Source of the DNA: Psychromarinibacter sp048262455
GTDB taxonomy: Bacteria; Pseudomonadota; Alphaproteobacteria; Rhodobacterales; Rhodobacteraceae
Assembly: GCA_048262455.1 (NCBI GenBank)
Contig: JBLXFD010000011.1
Coordinates: 62,001-126,000, forward strand
Reading direction: 5' to 3'
DNA: 64,000 bases
Part shown: piece by piece, positions 51,783-61,100 of the stretch
How positions within the stretch are numbered: the stretch's first letter is position 1
How the letters are laid out: every line of letters begins with the position of its first letter
The notes under the pieces: generated by a model
Database searches by the model: none
What the model saw: only the letters and a program-made list of their open reading frames with translations
What the model was told of the DNA's origin: nothing
Made by a program: the position numbers and the translations under genes

Positions 51783-54700
51783 ATGCGCTTTACCGCACTC
51801 TCCAGACTTGCCCGCGCTCTGCTGCTGCTCGCCGCGCTCGCCGCCCCGGTGGCAGACGCCCGGGCCGGGATCGCGCCCGCCGGCACCACGATCGTCAACG
51901 TCGCCACCGCCACCTATTTCAACCCGCGCCTCGGCATCACCGAAACCGTCCGTTCCAACGCCGTGGAGGCGCTGGTGCTGGAGGTTCCCGCGCTCGAGGT
52001 GGTCGGCCGGTCGGAACTGCTGCTGTCCCGCGGCGCCTTCGCAGAGCATCATTTCCAGGTCACCAACACCGGCAACACCCCCCTGACCGTCACCGCCGAC
52101 GTCAACGCGCTGGAGGAATCCGGCATCCTGACCGACGGCGAGGTCCTCCTTGATCGCGATTTCGACGGTGTCATCGGCCCGAACGACCCCCTGCTGCGGG
52201 GCGGTGTCCATGCCACGCCCGCCCTTGCCGCGCGGTTTCCCGCGCTGGGCGCCGGGGCCAACCCGCGCTTCGCCCTTGCCGTGGCCGAGACCGTCAACCT
52301 GGTCTACCGCTTCCGCGTCACCGCCACCGCCTCTGTCGACGAGATCGCGCGCTCCAACCTGGAGATCACCGCCACCTCCGACACCAGCGGGGCAGGGGTC
52401 GTTCCCATCGGCACCACCCTCGGCCTCGTCACCATCGTCAGCGCCGGGCTGGAGATCGGCAAGTCCGTCCAGCGCCGGACCACCGGCACCGGCGACCTGC
52501 TGGCCTACCGCCTCGTGGTGCAGAACAACGCCGAGGTCGATCTCGCCGGTTATGGCGAGGTCTTCGGCGACCGGATCACCGTCGACGGCGCCCGGCGCAG
52601 CGGCGTGCTGGTGCGCGACGAGATCCCGCTGAACACCGTGTTCGAGGCCTTCGGCCCCACCGGCGTGATGCAGCCGCTCTACCACCTGCGCGGCGACGCG
52701 CCCCAGGCCTATGTCAGCCGGCCGCCCGCCGACCCCGCGCGCGTCGATGCGGTGGCGTTCCTGAACGACGGCGATTATCCGGTCGGCCGCTCCACCACGC
52801 TGAACTTCAGCGTCTTCCTGTCCAACCGGCTTGGCAGCGTCGACGTGCGCAACACCGCGGAGACCTTCTTTGGCAGTGACGGCGGTTTCGACCGCGCCCT
52901 GTCCAACGAGGTCTTCCTGCGCCGCACGCTGCAGCAGAACGCCACCCTGTCCTTCGTCGACCCAAGCGACCTGTCCGACACCCACGCGTCAGAGCTGGAC
53001 CGCGACACGCGCCTGCGCCTCGTCTCCGGCGCCTGCAACACCTCGGGGGCGGTGGACAGCGTGATGATCCGCGTGGTCAGCACCATCACCCGCGATATCG
53101 AGACGGTGCGCGCCACCGAAACCGGCCCCAACACCGGCGAATTCCTTGGCGCCGCGCTGCCCATGACCGCCATGCGCGACCCGGTCAGCGGCGACGGCGT
53201 GATGGCGACCGAGGCGGGGGACACCCTGCTGGCCACCGCCGAATGCGGCGACATCGCCGTCGAGGACGCGCTGCTGATCGCGCCGGGGGGCTTCGTCTTC
53301 CACAGCCTCACCAACGCCGCCATCGAGGGCGCGACGGTGCAACTGGTGGACGAGGGCGGCCAGATCATCGCCACCGCCCGCTCCGACGCGCGGGGCTACT
53401 TCGGGCTGGGCCGCGCGGCGGCGGGGCGCTACCGGCTGAACGTGCTGCCGCCGGCGGACATGGCCTTCCCCGCGGGGCAGCTGTCCTTCCCCGGCTTCGA
53501 CCGCAAGGCCCTGACCCGCGCCTCCTTCGGCGCGCCCTTCGACCATGGCGGCGGCGTGGTGGCGCTGATCGACATCCCGCTGGACCCCTTCTACGGCATC
53601 CCCCTGACGCTGGAGAAGTCCGCCAACAAGCGGCGGGTGCAAAGCGGCGAGTTCGTCACCTACACCCTGACCGCGCGCAACAACATGAACCAGGCGCTGA
53701 TGCGCGCCGAGATCACCGACCGGCTGCCCGAGGGCGCGGTGCTGGTGGCGGGCTCTGTCACGCTGGACGGCGCGCCGCAGCCCGACCCCCGGCGCGAGGG
53801 CAACCGCGACCACGTGTTCGAGCTGGGCACGCTGGAGCCGCTGGGCGAGCGCGAGCTGCAGTACATCCTGCGCTTCACCCCCACGGCGCGCAGTGGCAGC
53901 CGGTCCAACCTTGCGGTCCTGACCGGGTTCCAGGCGGGCACCGGCAGCATGCGCAGCTCCGGCGTGGCCGAGGCGCGGGTGAAGCTGAACACCTCGGGCG
54001 GCGTGTTTTCCCGCGAGGGGACGATCATCGGCTCGGTCTTTCTCGACTGCAACGCGAACGGCATCCGCGACGGGGCGGGCGAGGTGGGCGTGCCCGGGGT
54101 GCAGATCATCACCCAGGAGGGGCTGATGGTGGTCACGGACGAGGCCGGCAAGTACTCGCTGTTCGGCCTGCGCCCGGTCAGCCACGTGCTGGCGCTGCAG
54201 ACGGCGACGCTGCCCGCGGGCACCCGGCCGCTGAACAGCCGCGCCGCCGACATGCTGCGCCCCATGTCGCGCATGGTGCCGCTGAAGCGGGGCGAGCTGC
54301 GGGCCGAGGATTTCCCCCTCGAGGGCTGCACCGCCGCCGCGCTCTCCCGCGTCTCTGCCCGCGCCGCGCGGCTGGAGGGGCGCGACGACGCCGATGCCAA
54401 CCTGCTGGGCGACCTGCCCATCGACACCACCCGCCCCGACAGCCGCAGCGTCCGCAGCGAGGCGGGCCTGCCTACCGCCACGCAGATGCTGGGCGCCTCT
54501 CCCGGGGCCGACGCCCCCGCCGATACCCCGGCCGCCGGCGACCTGGTGGCCGCCGCCCGCACCCGCGCGGAAGGCAAGGCGACGCTGGAGGAGATCATCA
54601 AGGACCTCGACGCCACCTTCGGGTTCATGGACCTTGAAACCGGCACCCGTTTGACCCGCCGCGCCCTGACGGTGCGGGTCAAGGGTCCCGCCGACCTGAC

Positions 54701-57578
54701 CATGGCGTTGTTCCTGAACGACAAACCCGTCCCCGCCTCGCGCATCGGCGAGCGGGTCACCTGGGAAGGCGGCAATGTGCAGGCGCTGGAATACGTGGCC
54801 CTGCGCCTCGGCGCCGGTCCGAACCAGCTGAAGGTCATCGGCAAGGACCCCTTCGGCAATACCCGCAAGTCCGCAGAGATTACCCTGCACGCCCCCGGCG
54901 ACGCCGACCGGATAGAGATCATCGCCCCCGCCGAGGCCTCTGCCACCGCAGGCGCCGTGGTTCCCGTGGTGGTGCGCGTCCTCGACGGCCTCGGCGCGCC
55001 CGTGCAGGCGGCGGCGACCGTGACGCTGGACGCCCGGCTGGGGCGCTGGGACGTCACCGACATCCGCACCGACCAGCCCGGCCTCCAGGCCTACATCGAC
55101 AACGGCGAGGCCACCTTCAACCTGCTGGCGCCGCAGGTCACCGGCACCGACACCCTGACCGTGCGCAGCGGCCTTGGCAGCGCCAGCGCCGAGATCCGGT
55201 TCCTGCCCGACCTGTCGCAGCGGGTGATGGTGGGGATCATCGAAGGCTCGGTCTCTTTGAAAGGGGCGGGGGAGTTGATCCGCGACGATGAGCTCAGCCC
55301 CTTCGAGGACACCGCCACCGGCCTGCGCGGCGAGGTCTACCTGCGCGGCCGGATCCGCGGCGACCACCTGCTGACCCTGCGCTACAGCTCCGACCGCGAC
55401 ACCGACGACCGCCTGTTCCGCGACATCCGCGCCGACGAGTACTACCCGATCTACGGCGACAACTCCGAACGCGGCTTCGACGCGCAGTCCTCCACCAACC
55501 TCTTCGTCAAGGTCGAGCGTGGCGGCTCCTACGTGCTCTATGGCGACATCGCGGTCGAGCCGACGGACCCCGCCTTCCGGCTGGGCGGCTACCGCGATGT
55601 GACCACCGGCGCCAAGGCGCACTGGCAGGGCGAGAAGGTCAATGTCACCGTCTTCGCCGCCCGCACCGCCCACCAGACCCGCATCGTCGAGATCCCCGGC
55701 CGCGGCATCTCGGGCCCCTACGGCATCGACCTGTCGGACTTTCGCGAGGGCTCTGACCAGGTGGACCTGATCACCCGTGACCGCGACACCGGCGAGATCA
55801 TCGACACCCAGCCCCTGCGCCGGCTGACCGACTACCTGTTCGACTTCTTCCGCAACACGGTGGTCTTCAACGTTCCCGTGCGGCAGGCAGACGACGACGG
55901 TAACCCTGTGTTCATCCGCATCAGCTACCAGACCGAAGCGGAGCAGGCCGGAAAGTTTTGGCTTTACGGCGCCGAGGCGCTGGTTGATCTGGGCGAGAAC
56001 ACCCGCGCCGGGTTCCGCGCGATCCATTCGGACGGGCCGCGCGGCACCGACCAGCGCTTCCGCATCCACGCGGCCTTCGTGACCACGCGCCTGTCCTTCG
56101 ACAAGACGCTGGAACTGGAGGTCGCCCGCGCCGAGGGCAACGCGGGTCAGGCGGGGCTGGCCGCGCGGCTGGCCTACGAGTGGACGGGCAAGGACGCCCG
56201 CCTGCGCTTCGAGGCGACGATCGCCGATGAAGCCTTCACCCCGCCGGGCAGTTCCGTCCGCGCCGGCGCCACCCGGCTGTCCTTCGAGTACGAGCGGCAA
56301 CTTGACGCCGACCGCGCCCTGACGCTCTCGGCCGAGTACCTTGACGACAGGGTGAACGAGGCAGAGACCCTCTCTGCCACCCTCGGCCTGCGCCGCCGCG
56401 TCGATGAGCGGACCGTCACCCGCAGCGGACTGAAGTTCGCCCACGACCTGCGCGCCGGGGCGGATGCCACCAGCTTCTCCTTCCTGAAATCCGCCGAGTG
56501 GCGGCCTGAATCCCACGAGGGCGTCAAGCTGGACTTCGATGTCGAGATCCCGCCGCTGCGCGACGCGCAGGGCCGGGTGCGCATTGGCGGCGAGTACGAG
56601 ATGGACAGCGGCATCGTCCTGACCGGCGAGGCGGAATTCACCTTCGGCCCGCAGGGCGACGCCCTGCGCTACGCCCGGCTTGGCGCCGACTACCGGATCA
56701 ACGGCTGGCTGGACGGGCGGTCCGAGATCTCCGGCGACAGGCTCAGCGGCGAGCGGCGGGTGATCCAGCGCTTCACCGGGCAGATGACCCTGAACGAGCG
56801 CACCGCCCTGCGCTTCGGGATCGAGCATTCCCGCGCGCTGGGCGATGGCGGCTCCGCGCTGACCAGCGTGACCCTCGGGGGCAAGTGGGCCTCGGAAGAT
56901 GGCAGGTGGATCGCCGAGGGCAGCATCGACCAGACCTTCGAGGCCGCGGGCTACACCCTCTACACCGACTTCGGCCTGGCCGGCGAGGTCTCTCCCGGCC
57001 TGACGCTGATGGGCCGCAGCCGCTTCGCGCTGGACCGGCGCGGCGATGGCCCGGACAACCTGCGCCACCGCCTGCGGATCGGCGCCGCCTACCGGCCCAC
57101 CGACGACGCCCGCCTGAACGTGCTGGCCTGGTACGAGCACCGGCTGGAGCAGAAGACCCGGCGCGAGGAGGACCACATCTGGTCGCTGGCCGCCACTTAC
57201 GACGCCACCCCGCGCCTCAAGCTGAACGCCAAGTACGCCGGCCAGTACCGGCGGCTGCGGACCGGGGCGGGGGTCAAGATCGGCGGCCTGATGCAGCTGG
57301 TGCAGGGCGGGGTGACCGTCGAGGCGATCCCGAACCGGCTGGAGGCCTCGCTGAACGCCTACCACATGTGGGACGGGCAGGGGTCCTCCACCCAGGCTGT
57401 AGGGGTCGAGGCGGGCTACGTGCTGGACGAGGGGGTGATGGTGTCGGTGGGGTACAACGTGGCGGGGGACCGGTATGCGGGGGACTTCAGCCATTTCCAG
57501 GACGCGCTCTATGCCCGGGTGCGGATCAAGCTGGACGACACGGTTTGGGACAGGCTGGACGGGTTCATGGGGAACTGA
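51783..57578 (+). CDS. Outer-membrane beta-barrel protein with DUF11, SdrD-B-like and Big-like domains (1931 residues)
   Basis: The 1931-residue protein has a signal peptide (residues 1-28). The exported part has DUF11-like units (about 222-290 and 607-720, LEKSANKRRVQSGEFVTYTL), an SdrD-B-type unit at about 746-815 (GSVFLDCNANGIRDGAGEVG) and a bacterial-Ig-like unit near 1070-1140 (VQAAATVTLDARLGRWDVTD). From about 1150 to the end, alternating aromatic and polar strands form a large barrel (YPIYGDNSERGFDAQSSTNL, then VERGGSYVLYGDIAVEPTDP). The last residues are LDGFMGN, without a terminal aromatic residue typical of Omp85 substrates. It may anchor surface domains in the outer membrane. Confidence 0.8.
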   Translation: MRFTALSRLARALLLLAALAAPVADARAGIAPAGTTIVNVATATYFNPRLGITETVRSNAVEALVLEVPALEVVGRSELLLSRGAFAEHHFQVTNTGNTPLTVTADVNALEESGILTDGEVLLDRDFDGVIGPNDPLLRGGVHATPALAARFPALGAGANPRFALAVAETVNLVYRFRVTATASVDEIARSNLEITATSDTSGAGVVPIGTTLGLVTIVSAGLEIGKSVQRRTTGTGDLLAYRLVVQNNAEVDLAGYGEVFGDRITVDGARRSGVLVRDEIPLNTVFEAFGPTGVMQPLYHLRGDAPQAYVSRPPADPARVDAVAFLNDGDYPVGRSTTLNFSVFLSNRLGSVDVRNTAETFFGSDGGFDRALSNEVFLRRTLQQNATLSFVDPSDLSDTHASELDRDTRLRLVSGACNTSGAVDSVMIRVVSTITRDIETVRATETGPNTGEFLGAALPMTAMRDPVSGDGVMATEAGDTLLATAECGDIAVEDALLIAPGGFVFHSLTNAAIEGATVQLVDEGGQIIATARSDARGYFGLGRAAAGRYRLNVLPPADMAFPAGQLSFPGFDRKALTRASFGAPFDHGGGVVALIDIPLDPFYGIPLTLEKSANKRRVQSGEFVTYTLTARNNMNQALMRAEITDRLPEGAVLVAGSVTLDGAPQPDPRREGNRDHVFELGTLEPLGERELQYILRFTPTARSGSRSNLAVLTGFQAGTGSMRSSGVAEARVKLNTSGGVFSREGTIIGSVFLDCNANGIRDGAGEVGVPGVQIITQEGLMVVTDEAGKYSLFGLRPVSHVLALQTATLPAGTRPLNSRAADMLRPMSRMVPLKRGELRAEDFPLEGCTAAALSRVSARAARLEGRDDADANLLGDLPIDTTRPDSRSVRSEAGLPTATQMLGASPGADAPADTPAAGDLVAAARTRAEGKATLEEIIKDLDATFGFMDLETGTRLTRRALTVRVKGPADLTMALFLNDKPVPASRIGERVTWEGGNVQALEYVALRLGAGPNQLKVIGKDPFGNTRKSAEITLHAPGDADRIEIIAPAEASATAGAVVPVVVRVLDGLGAPVQAAATVTLDARLGRWDVTDIRTDQPGLQAYIDNGEATFNLLAPQVTGTDTLTVRSGLGSASAEIRFLPDLSQRVMVGIIEGSVSLKGAGELIRDDELSPFEDTATGLRGEVYLRGRIRGDHLLTLRYSSDRDTDDRLFRDIRADEYYPIYGDNSERGFDAQSSTNLFVKVERGGSYVLYGDIAVEPTDPAFRLGGYRDVTTGAKAHWQGEKVNVTVFAARTAHQTRIVEIPGRGISGPYGIDLSDFREGSDQVDLITRDRDTGEIIDTQPLRRLTDYLFDFFRNTVVFNVPVRQADDDGNPVFIRISYQTEAEQAGKFWLYGAEALVDLGENTRAGFRAIHSDGPRGTDQRFRIHAAFVTTRLSFDKTLELEVARAEGNAGQAGLAARLAYEWTGKDARLRFEATIADEAFTPPGSSVRAGATRLSFEYERQLDADRALTLSAEYLDDRVNEAETLSATLGLRRRVDERTVTRSGLKFAHDLRAGADATSFSFLKSAEWRPESHEGVKLDFDVEIPPLRDAQGRVRIGGEYEMDSGIVLTGEAEFTFGPQGDALRYARLGADYRINGWLDGRSEISGDRLSGERRVIQRFTGQMTLNERTALRFGIEHSRALGDGGSALTSVTLGGKWASEDGRWIAEGSIDQTFEAAGYTLYTDFGLAGEVSPGLTLMGRSRFALDRRGDGPDNLRHRLRIGAAYRPTDDARLNVLAWYEHRLEQKTRREEDHIWSLAATYDATPRLKLNAKYAGQYRRLRTGAGVKIGGLMQLVQGGVTVEAIPNRLEASLNAYHMWDGQGSSTQAVGVEAGYVLDEGVMVSVGYNVAGDRYAGDFSHFQDALYARVRIKLDDTVWDRLDGFMGN

Positions 57579-57659
57579 GCGGCCCTTGGCGCTGCTGCTG
57601 GAGGTAAGTGGGAGGCTCACCGCCCTCTAGTAGCGCCACCCTCCGCCGCCACCTTCGGC

Positions 57660-58030
57660 AAGAGCACCCGGCCCGGAACAAGGCGCGCAGCGCCGCCGGG
57701 CCAGCGCCCGTCCGCCCCCCGGGCGGGCGCTTCGTTGACGTTGGCGCGGGGGTAGAGCGAAGGGGTGGCGGTAAGATAAAGTGACGACCACTGGCGGTAG
57801 GGGCGCCCACCCACGGACGGGCGCCGTCCCTCTGTCGTGACAAGAGCACCCGGCCCGGAATAAGGCGCGCAGCGCCGCCGGGCCAGCGCCCGTCCGTCCC
57901 GAAGGGCGGGCGCTTCGTCACCGTTGGTGCGGGGGTGGAGCGGGGGAGTGGTGGTGCCATAAAGGGGTGACCACCAGCGGCGGGAGCGCCCGCCCACGGA
58001 CGCGCGCTGGCCCTCTGTCCGGGAAGAGTG
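57660..58030. repeat. Second structured repeat array (182-base period)
   Basis: Two copies start at 57660 and 57842, with a third start at 58024 (AAGAG). Period is exactly 182. In copy 1, GCGCCCGTCCG (57704-57714) pairs with CGGACGGGCGC (57814-57824), and GGGCGGGCGC (57721-57730) nearly pairs with GCGCCCACCC (57803-57812). GATAAAG lies in the loop at 57775. The layout is that of the array at 8.2 kb. This explains most of the 575-base gap between the convergent surface-protein genes. Confidence 0.85.
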
Positions 58031-58094
58031 GGTCCGCCGAGAGCAGGTGCTCGAGCAAGTCCACTCACAAGACCCACACCACCCCGCACAAGCA

Positions 58095-58130
58095 GACGCC
58101 CGGCCCGCCCGACAGGGCCGACCGGGCGTC
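58095..58130. terminator. Inverted repeat after the large secreted-protein gene
   Basis: GACGCCCGG (58095-58103) and CCGGGCGTC (58122-58130) form a 9-bp stem with a GC-rich 18-base interior. It lies just past the stop of the leftward gene, without a T-run. Confidence 0.45.
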
Positions 58131-58153
58131 CAATCCAGACCAGCAAGCCCCCC

Positions 58154-61100
58154 CTACGGGTCGATCCGCACCCGGAACCCCACCGACCCTACCGACCCCG
58201 GCGGGTAGCTGCCGGAGCAGTCCCACCGCAGCGGCCCCGCGTAGCCCGCGACGTTCGCGGAGGGGACGGTCAGCGTGCAGCTCAGCGCCGCGCCGACCGT
58301 GACGGGGGTGGCCACGGGTTCCGACAGGCTGGTGTAGGCGGGGGTGCGGTCGTAGAGGATCACGTCCCGCGCTGCCGCCCCGCTGTTGTTCTCCAGCTGG
58401 ATCCGGTAGGCCAGAACGTCCCCCGCCGCCCCCTGGTTCGAGGTGCCCTCGGCCGAGCCTTGGGTCTCGTTGCGCACGGTCTTCGACAGGGTCAGCACCC
58501 CCAGCGCCGCGCCGCTGCTGACGCGGTCGGTGTTGCTGGCGGTGTGGACCACGGCGGTGCCGTCAAAGGTCGTCTCGGCCAGCAGCGCGTAGACAAAGCT
58601 GCTGCCCGGCCCGGTCCCGGACCCCGCCGAGACCCGCGAGACGATGCAGACCAGATCGCCCGCCACCACCTCCACCGGCGCGGTCAGCGGGGTGTCGGGC
58701 ACGCCGTCGCAATCGGGATCGGCATAGACGGCGGCCCCGTAGGCGCCCGCCGGGGTCTGCGCGGTGTCGCCATAGCGGAACAGGACCGATCCGGTGGTGG
58801 TCGCCTTGTACTGGTGCGCCAGCGTGGCGACCTGGCCGGACTGGATGTCGGCCGTCTGGTCCTCGGTCAGCACCGGCGCGGCGAGCAGGCCGAAGTCGAG
58901 GCCGGGGTAGTCGGTCTGCGCGGCGGGGGCGAAGCTGTAGGTCGCGTCGCGCGGATCGGTGTCCTGCAACGAGGGAAGCCCGGCTTTACGTTCCGAGATC
59001 GGCAGGTAGCCCTGCATCGGGTCGACCCGCAGGGTGACGGCGCCCGAATGCTCCGCCGCCAGCGCGTAGGACCAGCTGCCGTCGGTGGCGATGGCGGGCT
59101 GGGCGATGATGCCGCCGGCCTCGTCGAGGATCACCAGCACCGCCTCTGCCGTGCCCAGCTCGCCGCCGTTCACGGTGCCGTCGTGCGCCGTGCCGCCGCC
59201 GATCCCGTTGTCGATGAACAGCCGCCCGGACAGGGTGCGCTCGCCCGCGTAAAGCGTGACGGCATAGCTGTCCTCGTCGTCATCGGCGATGCCGTCGTTG
59301 AAGTCGTCCACCTTCGCGCCCACGGAAGGGTCGCTGTCGACATCGGGAAGGGAGCTTTCGATGATCTCCACCGTGTTCACGTGGTCCCCCGTCGGCTCGA
59401 CCCGGGCGCGGATGGTCAGGGTCTCGGTGGTGCCCGGCAGGATCTCGTCGACGAACCACAGGCCGGTGTCGGGGTCGTAGAAATCCCCCGTCGCGGGCGC
59501 GTCGTCGCTTAGGTAGGTGAAGCCGGAGGGCAGCTTCTCGATCACCTTCACGCCCGAGGGCGAGCCGGGGCCGGAGTTGAGGACCGAGATCACCCAGTCG
59601 ATCACGTCGCCCGGCGCAGCGGTGGTGATCACGGTGTTGGTGCCCGCGGCATAGGCCACCTTGACGATCGACAGGTCGCTTTCCTGCGGGTCGAAACCAA
59701 AGTTTTGATCCGGGGTGTCGCTGTTCTCGTTCACCGTCACCCCCACCAGCGGGTTCGAGGTGCCGATCTGCGAGCCGGCGGGCAGGTCGGTGTCGTTGAC
59801 GTCGATCTCGATGCGGTAGGTGGTGCCGGGGAACAGGTCGCCCGACTGGTAGGTGCCGTCGGCGAGGGTCTCGACCGTGCGCAGGAAGACGTCGTCATCG
59901 AGGTCGTTGGGGGTTCCGCGGTCGTCGTGGATGCTGATCGCGATGCCGCCGCCCAGGTTGATCTCGCCCGCCTCCTTCACGTCCGAGGCGTCCTGGTCGA
60001 TGTAGACGTTCCCCGAGACGCTGCCGAAGGGCACGATCGACGCCCCGCGGCAGCTGACGCCGTCGCTGTTGCCGCCTTCCTCGGTCTGGCTGGTGGCCAG
60101 CTGCTGGCCCAGCCCGGTGGCGGTGTCGATCAGGAACAGCACGTTGGTGTCCTCGTCATAGGCGTAGAACAACCCGTTCTCGTCGAACCAGACCGCGTCG
60201 AAAGCGCCGTCGTAGTTGGCGGGGCCGATGAAGGTGACCGCCTCGGTGCCGACGCTGGGATTGCCGCCATTCGCGGTGACGCTGAACAGCTGCCGGGTGT
60301 CGGCGTCGATGCCGTAGAGGTTGCCGTCCAGCGGGTTGTAGGCGAAATCCCCGGTGTTCACGTCGACCGACAGCTCCAGCGTGCCGCGGTTGGTCGCGGC
60401 CAGCGGATTGGCCAGGTCGACCAGCTGGAAGGTATTTTTGTCGGCCTCGTAGACCATCACCCCGTTGGGCAGGATGTCGCCCGCGTCCTCGCCGTCCGCT
60501 ATGCCGCCCGAAGGGTCGGGCATCCGGGTGAAGGTGCCGCTGCCATCGATGCGGTAGAGCCGTCCGCTGCCCTTGGGAACCGCGTAGAGATAACCGTCCA
60601 GCGCGTTGTAGCCCCAGCCGCCGGTCAGGTCGCGGTCGGCCAGGCCGATGGTGTCCAGCGACATGGAGAACCCGGTCAGGCCGCGACTAAGGTTGACGCG
60701 CCGGAAGATGGAATCCTTGTCTGACACCATGAACATCCCGGAGTCGCAGACCAGCGGGGGCGGATCGTCCGAGATGGTGAGGGTGTAGTCCTCGATCTCG
60801 CCATCCAGCGCCACGGCCACCACCCCCGCGGTGGTGGACCATCGGAACCGCGCGAAGGTCGGGGCGAGGGTGGCACTGGCCGGCACGTTGACGTCGAAGA
60901 CGATCTGCCCGTTCAGCACCCCGTCCTTGTCGCCCGCCGATCCGTCCTGCAGGTCCGCCGCGATCATGTCGCCGGGATCGAAGGTGCCGTCGAGGTCCCA
61001 GTCGATCCATGCCTGCAGGTAGGCGACCGCCCCCGTGACGCCAGAGGCGCCGCCGGTCACCTCGTTGACGGTCACGGTCACTTCGGCGGTGCCGCCGGCG

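Noticed and set aside
48821..51913. Open frame of about 1030 codons on the minus strand opposite the 886-residue surface protein
   Set aside because: It is low-complexity (His, Asp, Gly, Val) and contradicts the DUF11 reading of the plus strand.
52989..57620. Open frame of about 1540 codons on the minus strand opposite the barrel gene
   Set aside because: It is rich in His, Gly, Arg and Val without any domain, and the plus-strand protein has a signal peptide, recognisable domains and the expected codon use.
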